Position numbers and translations under genes: made by a program. 21,665 nt of DNA from the NCBI RefSeq assembly GCF_000003605.2, contig NW_003153990.1, forward strand, positions 1 through 21,665. The letters run 5' to 3'. Shown here piece by piece: positions 8,692 to 19,044 of this stretch; the first letter of the stretch is position 1, and the number at the start of each line of letters is the position of its first letter. The notes beneath the pieces are model-generated. The model saw only the letters and a list, made by a program, of their open reading frames with translations. It had not been told where the DNA came from and did no database searches. This stretch comes from Saccoglossus kowalevskii (Eukaryota; Hemichordata; Enteropneusta; Harrimaniidae).

Positions 8692-8773
8692 GGTAGCGTG
8701 GCCGAGCGGTCTAAGGCGCTGGTTTTATGCACCAGTCATTTCGATGGCGTGGGTTCGAATCCCACCGCTGCCA
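8692..8773 (+). tRNA. tRNA-Leu body with anticodon UAU (Ile AUA), copy 9
   Basis: A single change from consensus, G36 to T at 8728, turns anticodon TAG (8726-8728) into TAT. All stems, the variable arm, A73, G37, and the A and B boxes are unchanged, so the gene should be transcribed and fold as a leucine tRNA. UAU reads the isoleucine codon AUA. In several eukaryotes LeuRS relies on A73 and the long variable arm more than on the anticodon, so the product could put leucine at AUA codons. It could also be poorly charged, silent, or a sequencing error. Confidence 0.88.
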
Positions 8774-9634
8774 GATTGACGATAATTTTACAAAATTTGC
8801 ATTTATCTGAGCATAACTCTGTTCCGTTGTTTACTGATATGCACATGTCTCATTCGTACGTTGAATTCAACAAATATTCATTGCAAGTAACTGCGGAATG
8901 CACACCGTCTGATCGGTACAACTAAACTTGCCTCGTGGATCTTTGTTTAATTTCAATATTCGCGGTAAAGAGAGGTGAGCTTGTACGATTCACAAGAAAT
9001 AATAATTATACGATTTCATAGCTCGCGCGAGGCATCATTGTCACAAATAACGTTAACATATTTGCACGATACTGAAAAATAAAAAATACAATTACAAGAA
9101 CCCCCTTTCTCGTTTGCAATCCTCAAACTACGTCATGTGGTTGAGCCAAATCTGGGCAGATAGGGTAGATTGGTGTGCATCTCTTTGAAATATAGAAAAA
9201 TAGTGTTAAGATAATAATTGGAGTGTTTCATAGATTGGGGGTCATTTTGGTTTTGTTTTTTGGTTCCTTGAGCTGTTCGTTTTCAGTCTGAACTCTCTAC
9301 AGTCAGTATTTGCTAATGAAAGGAAACCAAAAAAAAAAAAACAGTTTGATGTGACATAACACATTATACCAATATATGACAAATTTAGTTTGTAAATAGG
9401 TATACATTTTTGATAAAATTTTGTGAAAGAGATGTATACTTTCTTATTTGAGCTTTTTGGAAAAGGGTTGGGAAACTGAAAGGGATAGAATTCTGAAGTT
9501 ACTGTTAGTTTGTGATCTATGAAATGTGTACGTTAGTACAGAATTTGGGTTTAAATACCACGAATAATAAATCTAGAAATTAATTTCAAAATAATTGGAT
9601 TTGTTCCTGGGCAATGTCTGCTACGAAAATGTCA
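8774..9634. repeat. Spacer after copy 9
   Basis: Markers: TTGACG trailer, ggtaaagagag with cttgtacgattcac head, cctttctcg, gctgttcg, A13 run (9329-9341), tttttgataaaa. Private changes include tttgcacgatactg near 9061. No gene is seen. Confidence 0.85.
8786..8789 (+). terminator. TTTT terminator, copy 9
   Basis: T4 run after trailer gattgacgataa. Confidence 0.76.
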
Positions 9635-9715
9635 GGTAGCGTGGCCGAGCGGTCTAAGGCGCTGGTTTTAGGCACCATCATTTCGATGGCGTGGGTTCGA
9701 ATCCCACCGCTGCCA
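9635..9715 (+). pseudogene. tRNA-Leu copy 10, 1-nt deletion at anticodon stem
   Basis: The copy is 81 nt. G43 is missing (ACCA-TCATTT), so the C27-G43 pair closing the anticodon stem is lost and the stem-variable arm junction is shortened. Everything else, including anticodon TAG and both promoter boxes, matches consensus. It may be a weak gene rather than a dead one; a one-base assembly error is also possible. Confidence 0.65.
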
Positions 9716-10573
9716 GAATGACGATAATTTTACAAAATTTGCATTTATCTGAGCATAACTCTGTTCCGTTGTTTACTGATATGCACATGTCTCATTCGTA
9801 CGTTGAATTCAACAAATATTCATTGCAAGTAACTGCGGAATGCACACCGTCTGGTCGCTACAACTAAACTTGCCTCGTGGATCTTTGTTTAATTTCAATA
9901 TTCGCGGTAAAGAGAGGTGAACTTGCACGAATTACAAAGAATAATAATTATACGATTTCATAGCTCGCGCGAGGCATCATTGTCACAAATAACGTTAACA
10001 TATTTACACTATTCTCAAAAATAAAAAAATACAATGACAAGAACCCCCTTTCGCGTTTGCAATCCTCAAACTACGTCATGTGGTTGAGCCAAATCTGGGC
10101 AGATAGGGTAGATTGGTGTGCATCTCTTTGAAATACAGGAATATAGTGTTAAGATAATAATTGGAGTGTTTCATAGATTGGGGGTCATTTTGGTTTTGTT
10201 TTTTGGTTTCTTGAGCTGTTCGTTTTCAGTCTGAACTCTCTACAGTCAGTATTTGCTAATGAAAGGAAACCAAAAAAAAAACAGTTTGATGTGACATAAC
10301 ACATTATACCAATATATGACAAATTTAGTTTGTAAATAGGTATACATTTTTTATAAAATTTTGTGAAAGGGATGTATACTTTCTTATTTGAGCTTTTTGG
10401 AAAGGGTTGGGAAACTGAAAGGGATAGAATTCTGAAGTTACTGTTAGTTTGTGATCTATGAAATGTGTACGTTAGTACAGAATTTGGGTTTAAATACCAC
10501 GAATAATAAATCTAGAAATTAATTTCAAAATAATTGGATTTGTTCCTGGGCAATGTCTGCTACGAAAATGTCA
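9716..10573. repeat. Spacer after copy 10
   Basis: Markers: ATGACG trailer, ctggtcgctac, a hybrid head (ggtaaagagag joined to cttgcacgaattac), ccctttcgcg, gctgttcg, A10 tract, ttttataaaa. The hybrid head looks like a crossover or conversion product of two spacer types. No gene is seen. Confidence 0.85.
9728..9731 (+). terminator. TTTT terminator, copy 10
   Basis: T4 run after trailer gaatgacgataa. Confidence 0.72.
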
Positions 10574-10655
10574 GGTAGCGTGGCCGAGCGGTCTAAGGCG
10601 CTGGTTTTAGGCACCAGTCATTTCGATGGCGTGGGTTCGAATCCCACCGCTGCCA
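10574..10655 (+). tRNA. tRNA-Leu(UAG), copy 11, consensus
   Basis: All 82 nt match the copy at 799. Anticodon TAG, paired stems and intact boxes; likely functional. Trailer is gaatgacgataa. Confidence 0.96.
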
Positions 10656-11514
10656 GAATGACGATAATTTTACAAAATTTGCATTTATCTGAGCATAACT
10701 CTGTTCCGTTGTTTACTGATATGCACATGTCTCATTCGTACGTTGAATTCAACAAATATTCATTGCAAGTAACTGCGGAATGCACACCGTCTGATCGGTA
10801 CAACTAAACGTGCCTCATGGATCTTTGTTTAATTTCAATATTCGCGAAAAGAGAGGTGAACTTGCACGAATTACAAAGAATAATAATTATACGATTTCAT
10901 AGCTCGCGCGAGGCATCATTGTCACAAATAACGTTAACATATTTACACGATTCTCAAAAAATAAAAAATACAATTACAAGAACCCTCCCTCTCGTTTGCA
11001 AGCCTCAAACTACGTCATGTCTTTGAGCCAAATCTGGGCAGATAGGGTAGATTGGGGTGCATCTCTTTGAAATATAAGAATATAGTTTTAAGATAATAAT
11101 TGGAGTGTTTCATAGATTGGGGGTCATTTTGGTTTTGTTTTTTGGTTTCTTGAGCTGTTCGTTTTAAGTCTGAACTCTCTACAGTCAGTATTTGCTAATG
11201 AAAGGAAACCAAAAAAAAAAACAGTTTGATGTGACATAACACATTATACCAATATATGACAAATTTAGTTTGTAAATAGGTATACATTTTTTATAAAATT
11301 TTGTGAAAGGGATGTATACTTTCTTATTTGAGCTTTTTGGAAAAGGGTTGGGAAACTGAAAGGGATAGAATTCTGAAGTTACTGTTAGTTTGTGATCTAT
11401 GAAATGTGTACGTTAGTACAGAATTTGGGTTTAAATACCACGAATAATAAATCTAGAAATTAATTTCAAAATAATTGGATTTGTTCCTGGGCAATGTCTG
11501 CTACGAAAATGTCA
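10656..11514. repeat. Spacer after copy 11
   Basis: Markers: ATGACG trailer, cttgcacgaattac head, ccctccctctcg, catgtctttgag, gctgttcg, A11 tract, ttttataaaa. It shares gttttaagtctg with the next spacer, so these two neighbours are recent relatives. No gene is seen. Confidence 0.85.
10668..10671 (+). terminator. TTTT terminator, copy 11
   Basis: T4 run 12 bases past the tRNA. Confidence 0.78.
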
Positions 11515-11596
11515 GGTAGCGTGGCCCGAGCGGTCTAAGGCGCTGGTTTAGGCACCAGTCATTTCGATGGCGTGGGTTCGAATCACACCGCCGCCA
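11515..11596 (+). pseudogene. tRNA-Leu copy 12, multiply damaged
   Basis: Four lesions: an extra C in the D arm (GGCCCGAG), one T missing at the anticodon stem/loop (loop of 6), C62 to A in the T stem (also the B box), and T69 to C in the acceptor stem (A4-C69 mismatch). Insertion and deletion cancel, so length stays 82. A and B boxes are both hit. Almost certainly not a working tRNA. Confidence 0.85.
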
Positions 11597-12457
11597 GAAT
11601 GACGATAATTTTACAAAATTTGCATTTATCTGAGCATAACTCTGTTCCGTTGTTTACTGATATGCACATGTCTCATTCGTACGTTGAATTCAACAAATAT
11701 TCATTGCAAGTAACTGCGGAATGCACACCGTCTGGTCGCTACAACTAAACTTGCCTCGTGGATCTTTGTTTAATTTCAATATTCGCGAAAAGAGAGGTGA
11801 ACTTGCACGAATTACAAAGAATAATAATTATACGATTTCATAGCTCGCGCGAGGCATCATTGTCACAAATAACGTTAACATATTTACACGATTCTCAAAA
11901 AATAAAAAATACAATTACAAGAACCCTCCCTCTCGTTTGCAAGCCTCAAACTACGTCATGTCTTTGAGCCAAATCTGGGCAGATAGGGTAGATTGGGGTG
12001 CATCTCTTTGAAATATAAGAATATAGTTTTAAGATAATAATTGGAGTGTTTCATAGATTGGGGGTCATTTTGGTTTTGTTTTTTGGTTTCTTGAGCTGTT
12101 CGTTTTAAGTCTGAACTCTCTACAGTCAGTATTTGCTAATGAAAGGAAACCAAAAAAAAAAAAACAGTTTGATGTGACATAACACATTATACCAATATAT
12201 GACAAATTTAGTTTGTAAATAGGTATACAATGTTTACAAAATGTTGTGAAATGGATGTATACTTTCTTATTTGAGCTTTTTGGAAAAGGGTTGGGAAACT
12301 GAAAGGGATAGAATTCTGAAGTTACTGTTAGTTTGTGATCTATGAAATGTGTACGTTAGTACAGAATTTGGGTTTAAATACCACGAATAATAAATCTAGA
12401 AATTAATTTCAAAATAATTGGATTTGTTCCTGGGCAATGTCTGTTACGAAAATGTCA
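11597..12457. repeat. Spacer after copy 12
   Basis: Markers: ATGACG trailer, ctggtcgctac, cttgcacgaattac head, ccctccctctcg, catgtctttgag, gctgttcg, A13 tract, tacaatgtttac (from about 12226), tgaaatggatg. The first three quarters resemble the preceding spacer, the last quarter another type. No gene is seen. Confidence 0.85.
11609..11612 (+). terminator. TTTT run after pseudogene copy 12
   Basis: The T4 run is kept after trailer gaatgacgataa although the gene is decayed. Confidence 0.6.
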
Positions 12458-12539
12458 GGTAGCGTGGCCGAGCGGTCTAAGGCGCTGGTTTTAGGCACCA
12501 GTCATTTCGATGGCGTGCGTTCGAATCCCACCGCTGCCA
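12458..12539 (+). tRNA. tRNA-Leu(UAG), copy 13, T-stem mismatch
   Basis: One change: G52 to C (GTGCG against CCCAC), a C-C mismatch in the T stem that also changes the first B-box base. Anticodon TAG and all other arms are normal. Upstream reads ctgttacgaaa for ctgctacgaaa. Function uncertain. Confidence 0.85.
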
Positions 12540-13395
12540 GATTGACGATAATTTTACGAAATTTGCATTTATCTGAGCATAACTCTGTTCCGTTGTTTAC
12601 TGATATGCACATGTCTCATTCATACGTTGAATTCAACAAATATTCATTGCAAGTAACTGCGGAATGCACACCGTCTGATCGGTACAACTAAACGTGCCTC
12701 GTGGATCTTTGTTTAATTTCAATATTCGCCGTAAAGAGAGGTGAGCTTGTACGATTCACAAGAAATAATAATTATACGATTTCATAGCTCGCGCGAAGCA
12801 TCATTGTCACAAATAACGTTAACATATTTACACGATTCTCAAAAAATAAAAAATACAATTACAAGAACCCTCCCTCTCGTTTGCAAGCCTCAAACTACGT
12901 CATGCCGTTGAGCCAAATCTGGGCAGATAGGGTAGATTGGGGTGCATCTCTTTGAAATATAAGAATATAGTTTTAAGATAATAATTGGAGTGTTTCATAG
13001 ATTGAGGGTCATTTTGGTTTTGTTTTTTGGTTTCTTGAGCCTTGCGTTTTCAGTCTGAACTCTCCACAGTCAGTATCTGTTAATCACAGGAAACCAACAA
13101 AACAGTTTGATGTGACATAACACATTATACCAATATATGACAAATTTAGTTTGTAAATAGGTATACAATGTTTACAAAATGTTGTGAAAGGGATGTATAT
13201 TTTCTTATTTGGGCTTTTTGGAAAAGGGTTGGGAAACTGAAAGGGATAGAATTCTGAAGTTACTGTTAGTTTGTGATCTATGAAATGTGTACATTAGTAC
13301 AGAATTTGGGTTTAAATACCACGAATAATAAATCTAGAAATTAATTTCAAAATAATTGGATTTGTTCCTGGGCAATGTCTGCTACGGAAATGTCA
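12540..13395. repeat. Spacer after copy 13
   Basis: Markers: TTGACG trailer, cttgtacgattcac head, ccctccctctcg, catgccgttgag, gccttgcg, atcacagg with caacaaaac, tacaatgtttac. The GC palindrome is changed at its last base. No gene is seen. Confidence 0.85.
12552..12555 (+). terminator. TTTT terminator, copy 13
   Basis: T4 run after trailer gattgacgataa. Confidence 0.75.
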
Positions 13396-13477
13396 GGTAG
13401 CGTGGCCGAGCGGTCTAAGGCGTTGGTTTTAGGCACCAGTCATTTCGATGGCGTGGGTTCGAATCCCACCGCTGCCA
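13396..13477 (+). tRNA. tRNA-Leu(UAG), copy 14, C27T
   Basis: C27 to T gives a U27-G43 wobble at the end of the anticodon stem, which tRNAs tolerate. Otherwise consensus, anticodon TAG. The same change is in the next copy (14331), so it was spread by duplication or conversion. Likely functional. Confidence 0.93.
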
Positions 13478-14330
13478 GATTGACGATAATTTTACAAAAT
13501 TTGCATTTATCTGAGCATAACTCTGTTCCGTTGTTTACTGATATGCACATGTCTCATTCGTACGTTAAATTCAACAAATATTCATTGCAAGTAACTGCGG
13601 AATGCACACCGTCTGATCGGTACAACTAAACGTGCCTCGTGGATCTTTGTTTAATTTCAATATTCGCGAAAAGAGAGGTGAACTTGCACGATTCACAAGA
13701 AATAATAATAATACGATTTCATAGCTCGCGCGAGGCATCATTGTCACAAATAACGTTAACATATTTACACGATTCTCAAAAATAAAAAATACAATTACAA
13801 GAACCTCCTTTCTCGTTTTCAATCCTCAAACTACGTCATGTGGTTGAGCCAAATCTGGGCAGATAGGGTAGATTGGTGTGCATCTCTTTGAAATATAGGA
13901 ATATAGTGTTAAGATAATAATTGGAGTGTTTCATAGATTGAGGGTCATTTTGGTTTTGTTTTTTGGTTTCTTGAACCTTGCGTTTTCAGTCTGAACTCTC
14001 CACAGTCAGTATTTGTTAATCACAGGAAACCAACAAAACAGTTTGATGTGACATAACACATTATACCAATATATGACAAATTTAGTTTGTAAATAGGTAT
14101 ACAATGTTTACAAAATGTTGTGAAAGGGATGTATATTTTCTTATTTGGGTTTTTTGGAAAAGGGTTGGGAAACTGAAAGGGATAGAATTCTGAAGTTACT
14201 GTTAGTTTGTGATCTATGAAATGTGTACATTAGTACAGAATTTGGGTTTAAATACCACGATAATAAATCTAGAAATTAATTTCAAAATAATTGGATTTGT
14301 TCCTGGGCAATGTCTGCTACGAAAATGTCA
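13478..14330. repeat. Spacer after copy 14
   Basis: Markers: TTGACG trailer, cgtacgttaaattc, cttgcacgattcac head, cctcctttctcg, ttgaaccttgcg, atcacagg with caacaaaac, tacaatgtttac. It shares the caccagg-like rarities cgtacgttaaat and atcacagg with a neighbour, again showing local spread. No gene is seen. Confidence 0.82.
13490..13493 (+). terminator. TTTT terminator, copy 14
   Basis: T4 run after trailer gattgacgataa. Confidence 0.77.
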
Positions 14331-14412
14331 GGTAGCGTGGCCGAGCGGTCTAAGGCGTTGGTTTTAGGCACCAGTCATTTCGATGGCGTGGGTTCGAATC
14401 CCACCGCTGCCA
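14331..14412 (+). tRNA. tRNA-Leu(UAG), copy 15, C27T
   Basis: Same sequence as the copy at 13396, with the U27-G43 wobble and anticodon TAG. It differs in having the only T5 terminator in the window. Likely functional. Confidence 0.93.
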
Positions 14413-15285
14413 GATAGACGATATTTTTACGAAATTTGCATTTATCTGAGCATAACTCTGTTCCGTTGTTTACTGATATGCACATGTCTCATTCGTACGT
14501 TAAATTCAACACATATTCATTGCAAGTAACTGCGGAATGCACACCGTCTGATCGGTACAACTAAATGTGCCTCGTGGATCTTTGTTTAATTTCAATATTC
14601 GCGAAAAGAGAGGTGAACTTGCACGAATTACAAAGAATAATAATTATACGATTCCATAGCTCGCGCGAGGCATCATTGTCACAAATAACGTTAACATATT
14701 TACACTATTCTCAAAAATAAAATATACAATTACAAGAACCCCCTTTCGCGTTTGCAATCCTCAAACTACGTCATGTGGTTGAGCCAAATCTGGGCAGATA
14801 GGGTAGATTGGTGTGCATCTCTTTGAAATATAGGAAAATAGTGTTAAGATAATAATTGGAGTGTTTCATAGATTGGGGGTCATTTTGGTTTTGTTTTTTG
14901 TTTTTTGGTTTCTTGAGCCTTGCGTTTTCAGTCTGAACTCTCTACACTCAGTATTTGCTAATGAAAGGAAACCCCCCACCCCCCCAAAAAAACAGTTTGA
15001 TGTGACATAACACATTATACCAATATATGACAAATTTAGTTTGTAAATAGGTATACATTTTTTATAAAATTTTGTGAAAGGGATGTATACTTTCTTATTT
15101 GAGCTTTTTGGAAAAGGGTTGGGAAACTGAAAGGGATAGAATTCTGAAGTTACTGTTAGTTTGTGATCTATGAAATGTGTACGTTAGTACAGAATTTGGG
15201 TTTAAATACCACGAATAATAAATCTAGAAATTAATTTCAAAATAATTGGATTTGTTCCTGGGCAATGTCTGCTACGAAAATGTCA
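14413..15285. repeat. Spacer after copy 15
   Basis: Markers: TAGACG trailer, cgtacgttaaattc, cttgcacgaattac head, ccctttcgcg, gccttgcg, ttttataaaa. It is longer than usual because of a duplicated tttttg stretch at about 14890-14905 and a C-rich tract (C6-A-C7-A7, 14972-14992) where other units have A runs. No gene is seen. Confidence 0.85.
14424..14428 (+). terminator. TTTTT terminator, copy 15
   Basis: A T5 run 11 bases after the tRNA, made by an A-to-T change (gatattttt for gataatttt). It should stop Pol III more efficiently than the T4 of its neighbours. Confidence 0.8.
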
Positions 15286-15367
15286 GGTTGCGTGGCCGAG
15301 CGTTCTATGGCGCTGGTTTTAGGCACCAGTCATTTCGATGGCGTGGGTTCGAATCCCACCGCTGCCA
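15286..15367 (+). tRNA. tRNA-Leu(UAG), copy 16, A4T/G19T/A22T variant
   Basis: Three changes: A4 to T gives a U4-U69 mismatch in the acceptor stem, G19 to T removes the G19-C56 tertiary contact and ends the A box wrongly, and A22 to T changes the D-stem end. The anticodon, variable arm, T arm and B box are consensus. The identical variant occurs at 17164, so it is a multiplied allele. Function doubtful. Confidence 0.75.
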
Positions 15368-16224
15368 GAATAACGATAATTTTACAAAATTTGCATTTAT
15401 CTGAGCATAACTCTGTTCCGTTGTTTACTGATATGCACATGTCTCATTCGTACGTTGAATTCAACAAATATTCATTGCAAGTAACTGCGGAATGCACACC
15501 GTCTGGTCGCTACAACTAAACTTGCCTCGTGGATCTTTGTTTAATTTCAATATTCGCGAAAAGAGAGGTGAACTTGCACGAATTACAAAGAATAATAATT
15601 ATACGATTCTATAGCTCGCGCGAGGCATCATTGTCACAAATAACGTTAACATATTTACACTATACTCAAAAATAAAAAATACAATTACAAGAACCCCCTT
15701 TCGCGTTTGCAATCCGCAAACTACGTCATGTGGTTGAGCCAAATCTGGGCAGATAGGGTAGATTGGTGTGCATCTCTTTGAAATATAGGAATATAGTGTT
15801 AAGATAATAATTGGAGTGTTTCATAGATTGAGGGTCATTTTGGTTTTGTTTTTTGGATTCTTGAGCTGTTCGTTTTCAGTCTGAACTCTCTACAGTCAGT
15901 ATTTGCTAATGAAAGGAAACCAAAAAAAAAACAGTTTGATGTGACATAACACATTATACCAATATATGACAAATTTAGTTTGTAAATAGGTATACAATGT
16001 TTACAAAATGTTGTGAAAGGGATGTATATTTTCTTATTTGGGCTTTTTGGAAAAGGGTTGGGAAACTGAAAGGGATAGAATTCTGAAGTTACTGTTAGTT
16101 TGTGATCTATGAAATGTGTACGTTAGTACAGAATTTGGGTTTAAATACCACGAATAATAAATCTAGAAATTAATTTCAAAATAATTGGATTTGTTCCTGG
16201 GCAATGTCTGCTACGAAAATGTCA
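15368..16224. repeat. Spacer after copy 16
   Basis: Markers: ATAACG trailer, ctggtcgctac, cttgcacgaattac head, ctatactcaaa, ccctttcgcg, tttggattcttgag, gctgttcg, A10 tract, tacaatgtttac. No gene is seen. Confidence 0.85.
15380..15383 (+). terminator. TTTT terminator, copy 16
   Basis: T4 run after the rarer trailer gaataacgataa. Confidence 0.72.
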
Positions 16225-16306
16225 GGTAGCGTGGCCGAGTGGTCTAAGGTGCTGGTTTTAGGCACCAGTCATTTCGATGGCGTGGGTTCGAATCCCACCG
16301 CTGCCA
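16225..16306 (+). tRNA. tRNA-Leu(UAG), copy 17, mild D-arm variants
   Basis: C16 to T in the D loop and C25 to T in the D stem (G10-U25 wobble). Both are commonly tolerated; anticodon TAG and B box intact. A box TGGCCGAGTGG is a closer match to the general A-box consensus than the array norm. Probably functional. Confidence 0.92.
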
Positions 16307-17163
16307 GAATGACGATAATTTTACAAAATTTGCATTTAACTGAGCATAACTCTGTTCCGTTGTTTACTGATATGCACATGTCTCATTCGTACGTTGAATT
16401 CAACAAATATTCATTGCAAGTAACTGCGGAATGCACACCGTCTGATCGGTACAACTAAACGTGCCTCGTGGATTTTTATTTAATTTCAATATTCGCGAAA
16501 AGAGAGGTGAACTTGCACGAATTACAAAGAATAATAATTATACGATTTCATAGCTCGCGCGAGGCATCATTGTCACAAATAACGTTAACATATTTACACT
16601 ATTCTCAAAAATAAAAAAATACAATTACAAGAACCCCCTTTCGCGTTTGCAATCCTCAAACTACGTCATGTGGTTGAGCCAAATCTGGGCAGATAGGGTA
16701 GATTGGTGTGCATCTCTTTGAAATATAGGAATATAGTGTTAAGATAATAATTGGAGTGTTTCATAGATTGAGGGTCATTTTGGTTTTGTTTTTTTGTTTC
16801 TTGAGCTGTTCGTTTTCAGTCTGAACTCTATACAGTCAGTATTTGCTAATGAAAGGAAACCAAAAAAAAACAGTTTGATGTGACATAACACATTATACCA
16901 ATATATGACAAATTTAGTTTGTAAATAGGTATACATTTTTGATAAAATTTTGTGAAAGAGATGTATACTTTCTTATTTGAGGTTTTTGGAAAAGGGTTGG
17001 GAAACTGAAAGGGATAGAATTCTGAAGTTACTGTTAGTTTGTGATCTATGAAATGTGTACGTTAGTACAGAATTTGGGTTTAAATACCACGAATAATAAA
17101 TCTAGAAATTAATTTCAAAATAATTGGATTTGTTCCTGGGCAATGTCTGCTACGAAAATGTCA
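16307..17163. repeat. Spacer after copy 17
   Basis: Markers: ATGACG trailer, atttaactgag, gatttttattt, cttgcacgaattac head, ccctttcgcg, gctgttcg, A9 tract (16862-16870), tttttgataaaa. It is the closest relative of the spacer at 5947-6807, about 11 units away. No gene is seen. Confidence 0.85.
16319..16322 (+). terminator. TTTT terminator, copy 17
   Basis: T4 run after trailer gaatgacgataa. Confidence 0.77.
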
Positions 17164-17245
17164 GGTTGCGTGGCCGAGCGTTCTATGGCGCTGGTTTTAG
17201 GCACCAGTCATTTCGATGGCGTGGGTTCGAATCCCACCGCTGCCA
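17164..17245 (+). tRNA. tRNA-Leu(UAG), copy 18, A4T/G19T/A22T variant
   Basis: Identical to the copy at 15286, including the acceptor mismatch, lost G19 and A22T. The trailer (gaataacg) and downstream ctggtcgctac and ctatactcaaa also match, so the whole unit was duplicated with a two-unit step (1878 bp). Function doubtful. Confidence 0.75.
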
Positions 17246-18103
17246 GAATAACGATAATTTTACAAAATTTGCATTTATCTGAGCATAACTCTGTTCCGTT
17301 GTTTACTGATATGCACATGTCTCATTCGTACGTTGAATTCAACAAATATTCATTGCAAGTAACTGCGGAATGCACACCGTCTGGTCGCTACAACTAAACT
17401 TGCCTCGTGGATCTTTGTTTAATTTCAATATTCGCGAAAAGAGAGGTGAACTTGCACGAATTACAAAGAATAATAATTATACGATTCCATAGCTCGCGCG
17501 AGGCATCATTGTCACAAATAACGTTAACATATTTACACTATACTCAAAAATAAAAAATACAATTACAAGAACCCCCTTTCGCGTTTGCAATCCTCAAACT
17601 ACGTCATGTGGTTGAGCCAAATCTGGGCAGATAGGGTAGATTGGTGTGCATCTCTTTGAAATATAGGAATATAGTGTTAAGATAATAATTGGAGTGTTTC
17701 ATAGATTGAGGGTCATTTTGGTTTTGTTTTTTGGTTTCTTGAGCTGTTCGTTTTCAGTCTGAACTCTCTACAGTCAGTATTTGCTAATGAAAGGAAACCA
17801 AAAAAAAAAAACAGTTTGATGTGACATAACACATTATACCAATATATGACAAATTTAGTTTGTAAATAGGTATACAATGTTTACAAAATGTTGTGAAATG
17901 GATGTATACTTTCTTATTTGAGCTTTTTGGAAAAGGGTTGGGAAACTGAAAGGGATAGAATTCTGAAGTTACTGTTAGTTTGTGATCTATGAAAATGTGT
18001 ACGTTAGTACAGAATTTGGGTTTAAATACCACGATAATGAATCTAGAAATTAATTTCAAAATAATGTATTTGTTCCTGGGCAATGTCTGCTATCAAAATG
18101 TCA
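17246..18103. repeat. Spacer after copy 18
   Basis: Markers: ATAACG trailer, ctggtcgctac, cttgcacgaattac head, ccctttcgcg, gctgttcg, A12 tract (17800-17811), tacaatgtttac, tgaaatggatg. The last 120 bases carry small indels (gaaaatgtgtac, cacgataatgaat, aataatgtattt). No gene is seen. Confidence 0.85.
17258..17261 (+). terminator. TTTT terminator, copy 18
   Basis: T4 run after trailer gaataacgataa. Confidence 0.72.
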
Positions 18104-18186
18104 GGTAGCGTGGCCCGAGCGGTCTAAGGCGCTGGTTTTAGGCACCAGTCATTTCGATGGCGTGGGTTCGAATCCCACCGCTGCCA
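18104..18186 (+). tRNA. tRNA-Leu(UAG), copy 19, 1-nt D-arm insertion
   Basis: The copy is 83 nt because of an extra C in the D arm (GGCCCGAG), which shifts A14 relative to the D stem and changes A-box spacing. The rest is consensus with anticodon TAG. The same inserted C is in the pseudogene at 11515. It may be defective; a homopolymer sequencing error is possible at this C run. Confidence 0.6.
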
Positions 18187-19044
18187 GATAGACGATAATT
18201 TTACGAAATTTGCATTTATCTGAGCATAACTCTGTTCCGTTGTTTACTGATATGCACATGTCTCATTCGTACGTTGAATTCAACAAATATTCATTGCAAG
18301 TAACTACGGAATGCACACCGTCTGATCGGTACAACTAAACGTGCCTCGTGGATCTTTGTTTAATTTCAATATTCGCGGTAAAGAGAGGTGAGCTTGTACG
18401 ATTCACAAGAAATAATAATAATACGATTTCATAGCTCGCGCGAGGCATCATTGTCACAAATAACGTTAACATATTTACACGATTCTCAAAAATAAAAAAT
18501 ACAATTACAAAAAACTCCTTTCTCGTTTGCAATCCTCAAACTACGTCATGTGGTTGAGCCAAATCTGGGCAGATAGGGTAGATTGGTGTGCATCTCTTTG
18601 AAATATAGGAATATAGTTTTAAGACAATAATTGGAGTGTTTCATAGATTGAGGGTCATTTTGGTTTTGTTTTTTGGTTTCTTGAGCCTTGCGTTTTCAGT
18701 CTGAACTGTCTACAGTCAGTATTTGCTAATGAAAGGAAACCCCCCAAAAAACAGTTTGATGTGACATAACACATTATACCAATATATGACAAATTTAGTT
18801 TGTAAATAGTTATACATTTTTTATAAAATTTTGTGAAAGGGATGTATACTTTCTTATTTGAGCTTTTTGGAATAGGGTTGGGAAACTGAAAGGGATAGAA
18901 TTCTGAAATTACTGTTAGTTTGTGATCTATGAAATGTGTACGTTAGTACAGAATTTGGGTTTAAATACCACGAATAATAAATCTAGAAATTAATTTCAAA
19001 ATAATTGGATTTGTTCCTGGGCAATGTCTCCTACGAAAATGTCA
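18187..19044. repeat. Spacer after copy 19
   Basis: Markers: TAGACG trailer, ggtaaagagag with cttgtacgattcac head, actcctttctcg, gccttgcg, ttttataaaa. The purine tract is C6-A6 (18740-18751), a second case of cytosines in place of adenines. No gene is seen. Confidence 0.85.
18199..18202 (+). terminator. TTTT terminator, copy 19
   Basis: T4 run after trailer gatagacgataa. Confidence 0.72.

Noticed and set aside
17784-18083. 99-codon minus-strand ORF
   Set aside because: Open only here; the same stretch in other units has stops or frameshifts. It spans the A tract and the 5' flank of a tRNA. No domain recognised.
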